Source: Thereva unica
Lineage: Eukaryota; Arthropoda; Insecta; Diptera; Therevidae
NCBI GenBank assembly: GCA_949987705.1
Contig: OX465282.1
Location: 61,811,922-61,875,921 of the forward strand
Direction of reading: 5' to 3'
Length of the DNA: 64,000 nucleotides
Below are positions 33,401 to 44,682 of the stretch, in pieces. Position 1 is the first letter of the stretch; every line of letters starts with the position of its first letter. A program made the translations under genes and the position numbers. The notes below the pieces were generated by a model. The model saw only the letters and a list, made by a program, of their open reading frames with translations, was not told where the DNA came from and made no database searches.

Positions 33401-35830
33401 CGAAGAGCTCTTTAAAAAATTAACAAGAATGAACAAAACTCAGTATAAATTACTGCTGAGTTTGGTTGAACCCGCATTAAAAAAGACATCAATCAGAAAA
33501 TCTATAGTTCCTGAGTGTAGACTTGTTTTAACTTTAATGTAAGACAAAAATGTAATTTTTTTGTTATACGTAAATTTATAATATGTTGCTTTTCCATCTT
33601 CAGATATTTGTCACAAGGAGTTTCTCGCCAATATTTAGCCTGGACTGCAGTTTTAGAATGGGTGTATCGACGGTTCGTGAAATCATCGTAGAAGTTTGCC
33701 AAGTATTATGGACAACGTTATCCTCTGTATATATGACCGAATTAAACATTTCCGACTGGAAAACAACAGCAAAAGAATTTGAATTAATTTGGAATATGCC
33801 GAACTGTGTCGGCAGCATCGATGGCAAACATGTCAAAATAAAATGTCCTCCGAACTCAGGCTCAAAATTTTACAATTATAAAGGACATTACAGCATCGTA
33901 TTGCTGGCCATCTGCAACGCGAATTATGTTTTTACATCTGTTGATATAGGTGCATTTGGTAGCCAGTCTGATGGAGGGATATTTAGTCAATCAATTATTG
34001 GCCAAAAAATTAAAGAAAACCAAATTAATTTACCACCCGTATCCAAGTTACCAAATTCGGAAAAAGTAACGCCTTATTACTTTGTTGGGGACAATGCTTT
34101 TCCATTGAGAAGTAATTTAATGAGACCCTATCCTATACTTCTATTAGAAATGAAAAAAGCAGTTTTCAATTTTAGATTGTCAAGAGCCAGGCGAGTTATC
34201 GAGAATGCTTTTGAGATTTTGGTTACCCGTTGGCGCATACTTTACAACACAATAGAATTTCATCCTAAAGACGCTGACAAGGTGGTGCTAGCTTGCAGGA
34301 TTCTCCACAACTTTCTAAAAATAATAGATGCGTTATACAATGATAAAACATACTGTCCGCCTGGTTATTACGATCAATATAATGAGAACCTATTAATTGA
34401 AGGACTGTGGCGAGAACAAAATATTCAGTTAGAGTCCATTCAATGTAGATCAGGAAGCCACAACGCTACCAGAGAAGCGATATCTGTCCGTAATGGGGTA
34501 ATGACCTTACCAGGGAAAAATTCTTTCCCAACCCAAATAAAATTAATCAATTTAAATTCAGTTTTTTATTATTTATTAAAGTTCACTTAAACTGTTCCAT
34601 TTTACACAAATATTGCAACTAAAAATAATCAATTTAAATTCATTTTTATTATTTTAATTAGAGACTTAAAGTTCAGTTAAACTATTTTCTATCTCACACA
34701 AATATTGCAATATATGTATGTACATAGTTTTGATTCGTTCTTCTTCCTTGTTGGGAATTTGTTTAGTTTGAGCAACATGCTACTTCATCCTCTTTCAACT
34801 CCGCGGGAGGATTGGATGATGATTGTTGCACAATTTCCTTTATACATTGCATTGTACTTATTAAATTTTCCTCAATTGGCAACAACCGAGAACACCGGGG
34901 AGTTCTATTCGACGATTTTCTACTTTCAGTCTGCTGAGAAATAATTTCGGTTTCTTTATCCGTCTCTGAGCCAAAAATTACACTGAATTCTTCCTCATTA
35001 AAATGAGGTGTGGATTGGGGTGGGCTGAAAACAGCATCATCTATATAAGTATCCAGAATTATGTTTTCTGATGTAGATGTGGAAGTTGAGGCAGTGGCGG
35101 TTTCAGAGGGGGGTAATTGGGTAATTACCCCCCCCCCCTCAAGATTTGCGTTCCCTTATTTATTTTTATTCTTAAAAATTACTGATATTACAAACAAAAA
35201 AGTTAAGTGTATGGTGAATCTAGTCGGCGATCTATGACTGTGAATTTTTTCTCCTGGAGAGTCGTGGAAGGGACCTATATCCGTGACTTAAGCTAATATG
35301 GCGCGCTATGTAAACAAACCCAGTTAACTGCTCAAGCGCCGAAAGAGAAGTGATGAACTTCTTCCTTTGCACGGGTTCCCTTTTCTAAATATACGCGACA
35401 TACGTTGATACTATTAGTCTCTTTAATATTAGGTGCGTATTTTAAACCTGTTCTGTTATGGAACATTAAAAAAAACGCAAGGAACATTTTAATTTTCATT
35501 TGCATAAATTACGGCTGTGGACTTTTTAATTCTTTTACTATTTTATAAAAATCTCTATCAATTTTTCGCGTTTTTTATTCAGTAAACAAAGAATTTATTT
35601 TATTTGTCAACTGCCAATTTGAAAAACGTATAAGGGAAAAGGGAAATTTCATTTAAATTTAATTTCTCTCTTTTTTTTTATGTGATAGACTAGAGGCTTA
35701 GGGAAAGCCCCTTTGTACTGTTCGACAATCTATTTTTTTTTCGTATAGAATGTCGAACAGGAGCTCTAGCCGATAGAGAGTAGAAAGAGAGAGAGAAGTA
35801 GGAAGGAGATGCCACAACCTAGCCGCGATA

Positions 35831-36133
35831 TTTTTTTTTTTATTCCACCCACCTACTTCCAACCATTTCGCGACTCTGGCATCGGGGCATTTGAGAAACA
35901 ACTTGCTGGAGTGTTATGCCTCCTGAAGCGAGTTGAATCTCATCAGCCAACCGATGACATGCGCTTGGTGGAGCGGGGAAGGACCGAAAGCTATGACAGG
36001 AGGAATCAGGAATGTAAAGAGGGGAGAAGAAAGAAGGTGAAAAAGGCGAAGGACCGTGGGGCTGGCCGGGATTCGAACCCGGGACCTCTGGGATAGTAGT
36101 CAGGCGCCTTACCCCTAGACTACCGAGGCCCCC
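35831..36133 (-). mobile_element. tRNA-derived SINE (about 300 bp)
   Basis: On the minus strand a tRNA-like head has box A TAGTCTAGGGG (36112-36122) and box B GGTTCGAATCC (36069-36079), a good D arm and T arm, but poor anticodon and acceptor pairing, so it is not a working tRNA. A body of about 220 bp rich in CTTC/CTCC follows and ends in a 10-base A tail (T run at 35831-35840). RNA polymerase III promoter plus A tail is the SINE plan. It is nested in hAT-3. Confidence 0.8.
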
Positions 36134-36454
36134 AAAATTGGCCTGGATACGGTTCTCAGTAATTGTCGGCGACAAGAATTTGTGTGGAAGCTGTACCAGG
36201 AAAGAACAGAACAGATTAAAAAACGCAGCAATTGTTAATCGTTACATCGTGTTACATTAAGAGAGCGCGAATCGCATTTCTTAGTTCAATATACAAGGTG
36301 TCTCAGACCACCCGTACCACCCCATTATTTCGAAGAGTTTTGAAAAAAAAAATTAAAACCAAAAAACACGTATCAAATATTTTTTCAAACTCTATCCAGC
36401 CATAGGGGGTGCAACTTCAAAAACTTAAATGGAAACCCTCATTTTTTATTGCAG

Positions 36455-36625
36455 TTTCAGAATCTTCATAAAAAAATATGAAGATTTTGTCCCAAACATT
36501 TTTTGCGATTCGCCATAAATGGCGCTGTAATCGGAGGAAAACGTTTTTTATGATTTATTAATTTCCGCCGATTACAGCGCCATCCAAAAATAAAATCTTC
36601 ATATTTTTTCAAGAAGAATCTAAAT
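36455..36625. repeat. Long imperfect palindrome in hAT-3
   Basis: ATGGCGCTGTAATCGG (36519-36534) pairs with CCGATTACAGCGCCAT (36568-36583), and outer blocks AATATGAAGATTTT (36475-36488) pair with AAATCTTCATATT (36593-36605). The loop is about 21 bases. It could fold as a large hairpin or be an inverted duplicate. Confidence 0.75.
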
Positions 36626-37344
36626 CGGCAAAAAAATAGGGGTTTTGTACTTTTTTTTTCAATTCACCCTTCCCTTCCTTCCACAAAAAAGTAGGTGGTA
36701 GAAAGCGATTTTCAAAACCCCTATTTTTTATTTTATTATACAAATTATATTTTTTGATGTCGATTATTTTGTATTTATGGAATAAAAAAAAATTCAGTTT
36801 TTTCTTTTTTTTTAATTACCCCCCTAAGCTAGTTGGCTGGAAACGCCCTTGAGTTGAGGTACCCGGCTACGAAATATCCGGTATGTAATTGGTTATGGTG
36901 CTACATAAATGAAATAAATTGACATATTAATTAGTGATTTTAGATTTTCACTCATAAATATTCAATAACAACTTACTCTCTTGGCTTAATGCTGTCAGCA
37001 ATAAACTCCATGTCTTTGAAATACTTCCACCCGGGCTCACTTTCAGCGGCAGCTTGGCCAGATGTACATTTAAGATTTTTTTTTCTCCCTGCAGAAACTA
37101 TTCCGAACGTTTTTCCACTTACTTTTGCATTTGTCAACTGAAATATAATTTAAACAAAATATTAATAATGTAAGTAGGAAAAAACAATAACAAAACCTAA
37201 CACTTACTATGAATTCTGCACTCTTTGCTTATTTTATCCCAGCATTCCATTTTTTTTATTGTTTTTGTAATCTTTTGCTGATATATTCCATAAACACGGA
37301 AAATTTCTCACTTTTTCTATTAGAATTTCAGGTTGGAATTCCAT

Positions 37345-37760
37345 GATTAGCTAAATTCTTTCTTTCTTTGAGGTTAGTTGTTGTTATTAAACAAAAGGTT
37401 CACTTTAGATATATGGCCCATGTAGTTGCCTAGAACTTTATTACAGAATTCATCGCGTCTAGTTTTGCAACTGGGAGAGGGAATTTCGTGATGAAAACAA
37501 AAGTTAATAATGTTTTTCCTTGTTTTTTCGTATTCGCAATGTTTAAAAGTTAAGATGAAGTTTAACACTTAACAACACTTCTTTAAGATTTATTTAAAAA
37601 CACTGAATTGCTGAAAACTTTATAGCATGAACCCTTTATACTAAGATTCAACACATCTAATTTTGCAACTGATGGCGGGATTTCGTCATGAAAACAAAAG
37701 GTTATGTTCTTTCAAGATTTATAAGAACACACGATTTATATTAAGACACTTAATTGTTGA
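37345..37760. other. Right end region of HarbD
   Basis: AT-rich, with the duplicated block TTTTGCAACTG...AAAACAAAAG at 37464-37504 and 37660-37702. No exact TIR was matched to the left end. No gene. Confidence 0.5.
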
Positions 37761-38375
37761 AAAATTTTATAACTGTCTGGGTAGTGTGTGCCGGGGCACG
37801 AAGAAGGGATGACTCGCTGGTCAAAGAGTAAAGAACCCGAGAGATACCGTACAAAAAAAAACGAGGAGGGTGATCCAGGAGGATCAATGTTGCACGCGAG
37901 AGCCACCAAAAAAATTTATCGCCGGGGGACTGAAACCCACTGTACTTTCGCACGCCTAGCGTTGGGGGGCTTAGCTCGCCGTGGGGGGGGGGTTCGTGGT
38001 ACAGGGGTAAGTTGAAGATCGACAGTCATTTCTAATACCTGGGTATACGCGTGCTGTATCGCAGAGGGGCGATATTGGTGGTCGCGAAGTTGGTTGCACT
38101 AGCGGATGACAGGAGAGGAGTCGGTGGTCATGGTGCTAGTCATGCAGACTGTAGAGGACGCGGAGTGTTGCGGCCGTTGCTAAAGGGGGCATTCACCTTT
38201 ACAGGGACATCTCTCACAGCCGGAGGGCCATACTTACTCGCTTAATTGATCAACTCATGATATCCACTATTATATCTGAAACAAAATTTGATACCAATAG
38301 CACCTTGCATAGTGGAATAGATAAACTCATCAAATTAACTCTATAACAATGCATTTAATGCTCCTATATACTATA
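37761..38375. other. GC-rich island, unassigned
   Basis: From about 37790 to 38230 the sequence is far richer in G and C than its surroundings, with G runs near 37965-37990. Open frames there carry no known domain. It resembles a LINE 5' region or LTR but no terminal or target duplication supports either. The last 130 bases return to AT-rich sequence. Confidence 0.4.
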
Positions 38376-41067
38376 GGGTAAGGTGGGGTTCAATGTTACA
38401 AAAAAAATTAAATAGTATCTCGAGAGCAAAATATTTATTAAATTAATTTAATTTTTCTTTGCAGGTTATCTATAAGTAGTCTTCTTTGTTTTGGCATCGT
38501 TGAGATCAACAATAATTATCATTTACATACTAAAAATTGCAATTTAAAAAAATGTCTTTTGTCACAATGAGCCCCATATCCGGGGTACTCTGTTACAGGC
38601 TATGGGGCACAGTGTTATAACTTTTAAAATATATATTTTTAAGTCTTAATTCATATTATATTTTTTTATTATTTCCTCTGTGAAAGAATAGACATCTCCT
38701 TGACGCTTAGTCTTTCTTTCAGTCACCTTTAAGAGAGGAAGTACAAGAACAATATCCTCCAATAGCACAACAGCTAAATCGGGCTCAAGAGGGAAGTAGA
38801 AAGAATTGTCAACTTTTCCACTTTTTCGTAAATAACTAACATCATACTCATTGTTTTCAATATCTGTCAGAAGTTTCCCTATAAAGTGCTTGATCTGGTT
38901 TTTTCCCGCAAATTTAACTATTACAAAGTCATCCTTTTTTGGTTTAACAAAGCAGCTCAAAGGAAGGTCATCTTCGTTAGATGATGATATTGAAATATTT
39001 TCTAGATCTTCTGATCCTTGGTCATCATCACTGATAAAAAGATTTTTTTTACTGTTTCACTTTTATTGGGTCTCTTGACAACTATCTTTTCAGATATCCT
39101 CCCTTTCCTCACGTTTTTCTTTTGTCTTTTCAAAGCATCTCGCTCAAATTCATTCTTTGTTGGTGTATCTGTAGCGATGCAGCTCTTTCCTCTTTTTCTC
39201 CCTCGGTTGGATTGTACTCTTGGCCCTGCTTTTGGATAAGCCCGACATCCTATGGGACTGGTTAGTGTAGCATCTTGGATTGATTGTACTTCTGGCAAGA
39301 AAAATTTTTGTTTAACTGTTCCAAGACTAGGATGAATTTTCAATGGGCTTCTATGTGAGGCTACTGTTGATTGGTAATCCAACGATACCCTTGCATCCGT
39401 CAGTAGAGATGGACTTGAGGATTCGCCTCGCTCGATATTGTCACTTCTAGAACGAAACTGCTCTTCAGGGATGTGATTGGAATCGATAAAATCATTCAAA
39501 GCAGTCTCCTGAGTTTTAGTGAGGTGAGTGGGACCACTTGTACTTGGACCGATATCATCACGTGGAAAAACCTTCTGAGCGCCAACGATGTGAGTTGTAC
39601 CACTGGGACCGGCTGTATCACATGAAAGAGTACTCTGAGCTCCAGTAAAGTGAGTTGCGCCCCTTGAATTGGCGGTATCACTCAACGAATCCACTTGAGC
39701 GGGTGGTCGGTTTGTAACCTCACTGCCAAAAAAATCATCGTCATTAAAGATATGTCTGTCAAAGGGAAATATTCCCGTTTTCCGGAATCCCGATTTAATA
39801 TTCGAAGGCGTCATTGCTCGATCGAAAGCTTGTCCCAACAGTTCAGCAATGTCATAGATAGAAATCGTCTTCCCAGGATGACGCATCAGCCAGGAATCAC
39901 CTGCCGAATTATAATATGTTTGCAGTGGACCAAACACAGAAACGTCGAGGGGTTGTAATCTGTGGCTGGAGTGTGGAGGAATTGTTAACAGTGTCACTCC
40001 GTTATCTTTCACGAGATTCAAGACTGCAGGTGCCAAGTGGCTGTCATGATTGTCGAAGATTAATAAGGATGGGTTCTCCTTTGAAGATGCTGTAACCTTT
40101 ATGAAATGTTTCATGACTTCAGGAAACAGTTCGCTATTCATCCAACCTGTGGGTTGGGCTAGGCCTAAAGTCCCTGTCGGTGCACCGTTGATCATGAAAG
40201 TCTTGTACTGTTTTCTCGGAAAACCATTGCTGGTGGTAATATTGAGCCAGTCGCTGATACTGCACAGCACGTAGTTACTAGCGTACCTCTTTCGGCGCTT
40301 GTCACTTTATTCAGCTGTTTAGCTCCTTTTGCTGCAATCACTTTTTTTAGCTTTTGCACGGTGGTTGTTCCTGTCTCATCAAGACAGTAAACTCTACTAC
40401 CATCTGCAAAATCTGTTAGTCGCATACTTTCCACATCCTCTTCTGAACAGTTTTTCTTTTTTTGCACGTATCTTTGTAAGGTCATAAAATTTACATTTTT
40501 TTGGTCAGCAGCTCTTCTAAGACTTAAGCCGCTTTCAACCAGCAAAATAGCTTCTTTCATATCTGTCGCAGTATGCAAGCCACTGTCCGTCTTTCTTTTA
40601 CGATTCCTCACCATTTTTGTAAGATCTGGAAAGCAAAAATAAAATGAGTACTTGGGGTTCATTGTTACAGTGTAACACAGTGCCTCGTAACATAGTGCCC
40701 CATACCATATGAAAGAATAAAAGTTTGAATAATTTTTTTGAGGCTATGTTTACAACAAACTTTACACTTGTGATAAACACTGAATAAACATAGTTTACAA
40801 GAGAAAAACAATCACTTACCTAATATCAAAATCCACGATGGAAACTGAGAAAAGTTTTGTATTTTTTTTTACGATTTAACACAATAAATTTCTTTTTTGA
40901 TAAAATTTTACACACCGGGTGTATAATCTCGAAAATGACAACTGACAGTTACGGCCGCTCATGTGCTTGTCAAATCTGCATAAGAGCACTAGCGAAATTG
41001 TAGAAAGAGACAGAGATATTCTAATTGTAACAGTGTACCCCGTGTAACAATGATCCCCACCTTACCC
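38376..41067 (-). mobile_element. Pogo-type (Tc1/mariner) transposon with TA duplication
   Basis: 25-bp TIRs starting GGGTAAGGTGGGG at both ends with few mismatches, and TA at 38374-38375 and 41068-41069. Length 2692 bp. A single transposase-like gene lies inside on the minus strand. Subterminal blocks with GGGGCACAGTGTTA-type motifs occur near both ends. Confidence 0.9.
38646..40619 (-). pseudogene. Pogo/Jerky-like transposase, two homopolymer frame breaks
   Basis: N-terminal psq-type helix-turn-helix (LSLRRAADQKNVNFMTLQRYVQKK), then after an apparent internal deletion of the CENP-B part the DDE domain: VYCLDETGTTTV (Asp), LLIFDNHDSHL (Asp), SHRLQPLDVSVF (Asp). A long Ser/Thr-rich C-terminus follows and ends FVIVKFAGKNQ... 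at 38646. Frame breaks lie at a run of 4 T (40220-40223) and a run of 8 (39043-39050), each cured by one added base. The start is ATG of MVRNRKRK at 40617-40619, as expected for the family. Confidence 0.85.
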
Positions 41068-41069
41068 TA

Positions 41070-41427
41070 CATTTCTAATCGCCTTAAAACTAATCGCTTT
41101 ACTTTCAACAGCAAGTTCGTCAGATATCTAAACTTCGATTTTCTGACTTCTAGGCAAAACAAAAAGGAAACAATTATAACTCGAATTCCTAAAGTTATGT
41201 TTTTTTATCGCCTATATACTGAATTAATCATCTCAAATACTAAAATCCTTATATTATAACAGTACATATTTCAGAAAAAAAAACTAAGTGATTAACTGTG
41301 TATCTAATCTCTATACAGCACGAATGTCGAAAAAATAAACGAAATTTCTGTCTATCAAAACCTGCTAAGGGTTCCTCACTTATTATACCTTTGTCTCAAA
41401 AAAAAAACATGGTTAGTTACTTCACAG
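41070..41427. other. Unassigned AT-rich spacer
   Basis: It continues, across the pogo element, the sequence left of 38374. A frame at 41050-41259 has no recognisable domain. Confidence 0.35.
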
Positions 41428-41964
41428 CACTGACATATAATAATGGACTGCTCATCAGCAATTATTCCCATACAAACCGATGGCACCAAAAAGGTATAGT
41501 CGCTCGCTCATCCATAAGCCCCCAAACTGACAGAAGCACTCAGAAATAAAATCAATTAGAAAAAAATAGACGGGTATAGTGATGTTTATATCTTTTGCGT
41601 TAAATCAATTAGAAAAAAATAGACGGGTATAGTGATGTTTATATCTTTTGCTCTTTTCCCCATAAGCCCCCGGACAGAATGTCAGTTGCTAAGACAGGCG
41701 TTAAGAACTTAAATCAGATACACATAAAATTTGCAAATTAATGAAAAAAAGGCATTTTAAAAGGTGAAAAAGTGAAAATAGTGTTTATTAATTTTTTTAA
41801 ACAAAATATTTGTGTTGTTTTAATGTTTTACGTACGTATTTAAAAAAATGTAAATTTCAAAAGTGATTCCGGTGTTTACATGGAGTGAAAAAAGGTTTGT
41901 AGCCTATGGAACAAATTGGTGCCATGAAAAATTTCTCATAAGCAGTCCATTCTATATGTCAGTG
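41428..41964. mobile_element. hAT-4: small non-autonomous element with perfect 8-bp TSD
   Basis: Ends CACTGACATATA (inverted at the right), TSD CTTCACAG at 41420-41427 and 41965-41972, length 537 bp, no gene. A 53-bp internal tandem repeat lies at 41550-41655. The 8-bp duplication fits the hAT superfamily. The ends match those of the inverted repeat in hAT-2 (32426-32880). Confidence 0.85.
41550..41655. repeat. 53-bp tandem duplication
   Basis: ATCAATTAG followed by GACGGGTATAGTGATG and TTTATATCTTTTGC occurs twice with a period of 53 bp, the copies being almost identical. Confidence 0.85.
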
Positions 41965-41972
41965 CTTCACAG

Positions 41973-43740
41973 ATAATAATAACTACCTCTAATACGAAAG
42001 CGTCGTTTCTGGCACCACCAAAGGAAGCTAAATTAAATTAAAAAAAATATCGGAAAAAAATTAACTCGTGGCCTATACATCAGCCATTTTCTATAAATTC
42101 CTTTTCTTTGTGTTGTGCGTACATATGGTCTTACACAAATTCCTCATACATGTTATCGTTTTGTGACCACTTATATTTACAGTTTAGATATTTAATATAT
42201 TTTTACATATGAATTTAATACGGATTATCCTGAAATTTAGTTAATATAATGGTAATATGATAATGATTTAATTCAACATACTTAACTCATAGCTTATCCA
42301 CTACTAATCAAAATATAAATGTTTGCATGCAAAAAAATTTCTTAAATGTAAAAAAAACTTATGAAATAAAAATTCAAAAAAAGGATTTTTGGTTGCAACC
42401 TTACAACTGTTAGATTTTTCCCAATTATCTTAAACTTGGCCTTTCTCTTTATGCACAACAAAAAGATTTATTCACAGATATTCAGAACCAGTGTATCAAT
42501 TCAAATTTTTCCTTTTTTTTTTCATTGCCAAGACTCTATTTTATTTTCTTTATAGATTCAAATTAAGATATCCTATTTTATTTACACCGACAAACTAAGT
42601 TGGGTTCTATCATTTAAATACTGTTAAGGTTAAACGTTAATGTACTATAACTAAGATATTTGTAATTCCCGTTTTAGCTCTCCTACTCCATTGATTACCT
42701 TAAACCGCTACTCGAGTACAGATATAAAGAAGATAAAATTCCGCTAAATTACAGGCTTTTTCCGTTTTTTTTTCTTTGTTTTCCACTTGAGCTACATACG
42801 ATTCTAACGGATTATTACGCACGAGCTCCAACGTGTCATTACATAAAAATTTTCACATTTAGCGAATGATCGACAGAACTATTTCCATAATAATTTTCAT
42901 TAAAATAATTTGCGAGAGATGCGATTATTAGGACAGCGTTTCTGTCTACATCTTCGACCTAACCTCACTTGGAAGTGGAACTAATTAGTACTTAATATAT
43001 TTCACCTTGATCATCCAGCGTTCAACTCGACTTATGATACCTGAAGGGGGCTGCCTCTGAACCTAATACTGCATACTCCTCTTGATGAAAACAGCATCAA
43101 TTTCGTTGCAGCCAATAGCACATTTTCCGCTGTTATTCGGCCTCCAGAATATGCAAGCCGCCATGTGGACTCCGTGGCAAAAAAAATTCCTTCAATTTTT
43201 CACCTAATTTTTTTTTTATCCGCAACCATCCAGGGCCCGCACAAGGCGTTCGGTTCGGGGTCTCCAGGGGTTCACCCGGTCGTACTTTTATATTTCCAAT
43301 TTGCAAAATTACTTTGTTTTTTTCTCACAATAAAAAAATATACTTTTGGAGCTACTTTTTAGACGATGTCCACTCGCCACCTTCCGCCCAAAAACTGTCC
43401 TCTTCGCAGCCCACGCTTTCTCATCTCCCCCCTCTCCAAAGCGGTACTCCGCTCACGCCATACATTTTTTTTTTCTTTTTTTTTATTTATGGACAATCTC
43501 ACCATGTCCTACAACATTCACTCACTTTTTTTTTCTTTTTTTTGTGATGAGCTAGGAATTAACCTTTACCGTCGAGAAAAGTGTTGGTAGCTCGTCGACA
43601 ATAAAGACCAGAAATTTTCCTGCATAATTTCTTAAAGGGGATTCGTTATTTTTGTCTTAGTGGCTGCGGTCAGGGCTACGGATAAGAACTCGGTGACAAA
43701 TACACAATCTACTTAGTCAGAAATATAGGATTATCCCAGA
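41973..43740. other. Long noncoding stretch, unassigned
   Basis: No protein domain, LTR pair or TIR was recognised. Several T runs (43206-43215, 43468-43485, 43527-43541) could be the tails of minus-strand retroposons. A GC-rich patch at 43220-43290 follows the first T run. An AATAAA at 43601-43606 may mark an LTR or transcript end. Confidence 0.35.
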
Positions 43741-44180
43741 AGGTTCGCAAAGATCAATGTATGAGGAAAAAAATGTTATTAATAATTGATGTATTATATG
43801 AAAGAATTCCGGTTGGAGAAGATTCTAGGTTGGGGACCGAGGTTTCCGGTGGGGCTCCCCCGTTCTTGTGCGAAGTGATACCAGTCTACCAGAGCGTCCG
43901 TTACAATTTTACTTTGATAAAATTGGTAGCTAGTGAGGAATTTTCCGAGGTACCCGCCGACAAGTCCAAACTAATAAAGTCACAAGTCAGCGATATACAC
44001 CGCAAAATTTAGCCGAATTCAAGAGCGCGACCGACCCATTCGGCTGCTACAACAGGAATTACTATGAAATGTCGTTTGTCGCTCTGCAAAATTTCAAACA
44101 TCCGAAAGCCTGGCTGCAGCTGCAGCGTCAGCCGCAGATTCAGCGACACATTGTGCTTGTGTAATAGGGGTGTTCTTATT

Positions 44181-44453
44181 TCAATATTTGACAGCTCCTG
44201 CGACAGCTTCGGCGGCAGCGGCAAGCTGCACATTCTGTTCCAGCAGTAATACTTCACATGGTTCCGACCCGATCACCGTTATCAACCACATGGTTTTTTC
44301 TTCGTCTATTATTTTTTCTCTTAATAAAAATTGGCGGAACCTTTTTCCCCATACTTTAAAATTGTTTCCAGGTATATATTGCTCGAATCCATTTGATTTA
44401 AAACTTGTGGTTGCCATATTTTGCTTAAAATCATCGTCTTTTGTTTCCACCAT
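44181..44453 (-). pseudogene. gag: Gypsy-4 gag N-terminus
   Basis: A start MVETKDDDFKQN, then NNFKVWGKRFRQFLL and EEKTMWLITVIGSE, which match the N-terminal gag helix pattern of non-chromodomain Gypsy elements. It passes into an alanine-rich tract and a stop at 44181. Matrix, capsid and zinc-knuckle parts are missing. Confidence 0.6.
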
Positions 44454-44524
44454 TTCATTATTTTAGAGCCACTTGCCATTTATTTTTCACTTTTATGTTT
44501 TGTACTGCCACTTTTTTTGTTTTA

Positions 44525-44536
44525 TCCTCGTCGCCA
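44525..44536 (-). other. Primer-binding site of Gypsy-4
   Basis: TGGCGACGAGGA stands one base after the LTR end; this is a common Gypsy primer site. Confidence 0.75.
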
Positions 44537-44537
44537 C

Positions 44538-44682
44538 TGTTATGTTTTATTCTTTTTTAGATAATTAGTAAAATTAAATACACGCGTTTTCTAATTATAT
44601 TTTATTTATAACTGTTCCTTAAACTAGAATACACAAGCCAGCACGTCCGCAGTTCGCTGTCATTTATCCGAGACTGAGAACA
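44538..44682 (-). repeat. 5' LTR of Gypsy-4 (145 bp)
   Basis: Minus strand: opens TGTTCTCAG and ends CATAACA directly before the primer site, with AATAAA-type signals inside. No second LTR was found. Confidence 0.65.

Larger units (their letters stand above)
29711..34590 (+). pseudogene. HarbD transposase, split by hAT-2
   Basis: The start (MDSEQRLLF...) at 29711 leads to a basic run and an in-frame TAG where RRWWVRP is usual; hAT-2 follows. The rest resumes after the TSD with WVRPLYQHRRQFGFYEK. A 57-64-nt intron near 33540-33602 joins LVLTL to YLSQGV, with one further base shift soon after. The catalytic part is clean: VGSIDGKHVKI (Asp), FVGDNAFPL (Asp), RVIENAFEIL (Glu). Ends at 34590. The element was full length before the hAT insertion. 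Confidence 0.85.
35092..36851. mobile_element. hAT-3: non-autonomous hAT element with perfect 8-bp TSD
   Basis: Ends CAGTGGCGGTTTC and, inverted, CAAGGGCGTTTCC; TSD AGTTGAGG at 35084-35091 and 36852-36859. Length 1760 bp, no transposase. It contains a poly-C/GGGGGG stretch near the left end, a SINE (35831-36133) and a long palindrome (36455-36625). It splits the HarbD partner gene. Confidence 0.9.
34763..37344 (-). pseudogene. HarbD MADF-BESS partner protein, split by hAT-3
   Basis: Exon 1 37208-37344 (MEFQPEILIEKVRNFPCLWN: MADF start), exon 2 36977-37137 (KWKNVRNSFCRE ... GWKYFKDMEFI: MADF end), exon 3 from 36866 to 36852, interrupted by hAT-3, then 35083 down to TAA at 34763-34765 with a Ser/Thr-rich linker and a BESS-like helix (IEENLISTMQCIKEIV). 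Splice borders are GT/AG and in phase. Two frame breaks lie in A runs (8 A in exon 1, 9 A in exon 2), each cured by one base. MADF binds DNA; BESS mediates protein contacts. Confidence 0.75.
29640..37760. mobile_element. HarbD: Harbinger interrupted by two hAT elements
   Basis: A transposase (+, 29711-34590) and a MADF-BESS partner gene (-, 37344-34763) converge at about 34600-34760. hAT-2 (29821-33220) splits the transposase and hAT-3 (35092-36851) splits the partner gene, each with an 8-bp TSD. Outer limits are approximate; a block TTTTGCAACTG...ATGAAAACAAAAG is repeated at 37464 and 37660 in the right end. Confidence 0.85.
43741..44682 (-). mobile_element. Gypsy-4: LTR, primer site and gag start
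   Basis: On the minus strand: 5' LTR (44538-44682), primer site (44525-44536) and gag beginning at 44453. The sequence further left (to about 43741) is decayed. It inserted in the zinc-finger gene at 44683-44854. Confidence 0.7.

Noticed and set aside
36061..36133. tRNA gene on the minus strand
   Set aside because: Box A, box B and the T arm are good, but the anticodon stem has only about two pairs and the acceptor arms do not match. An A tail follows 220 bp downstream, so it is a SINE head.
35840..36175. Open frames on both strands over the SINE
   Set aside because: They only read through SINE sequence and the tRNA-like head; no domain.
38051..38245. Gene in the GC-rich island
   Set aside because: Short frame expected by chance in GC-rich DNA, no domain and no start context.
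43165..43590. Overlapping plus-strand frames of 65-77 codons
   Set aside because: They are Phe/Ser-rich readings of T runs and low-complexity sequence.
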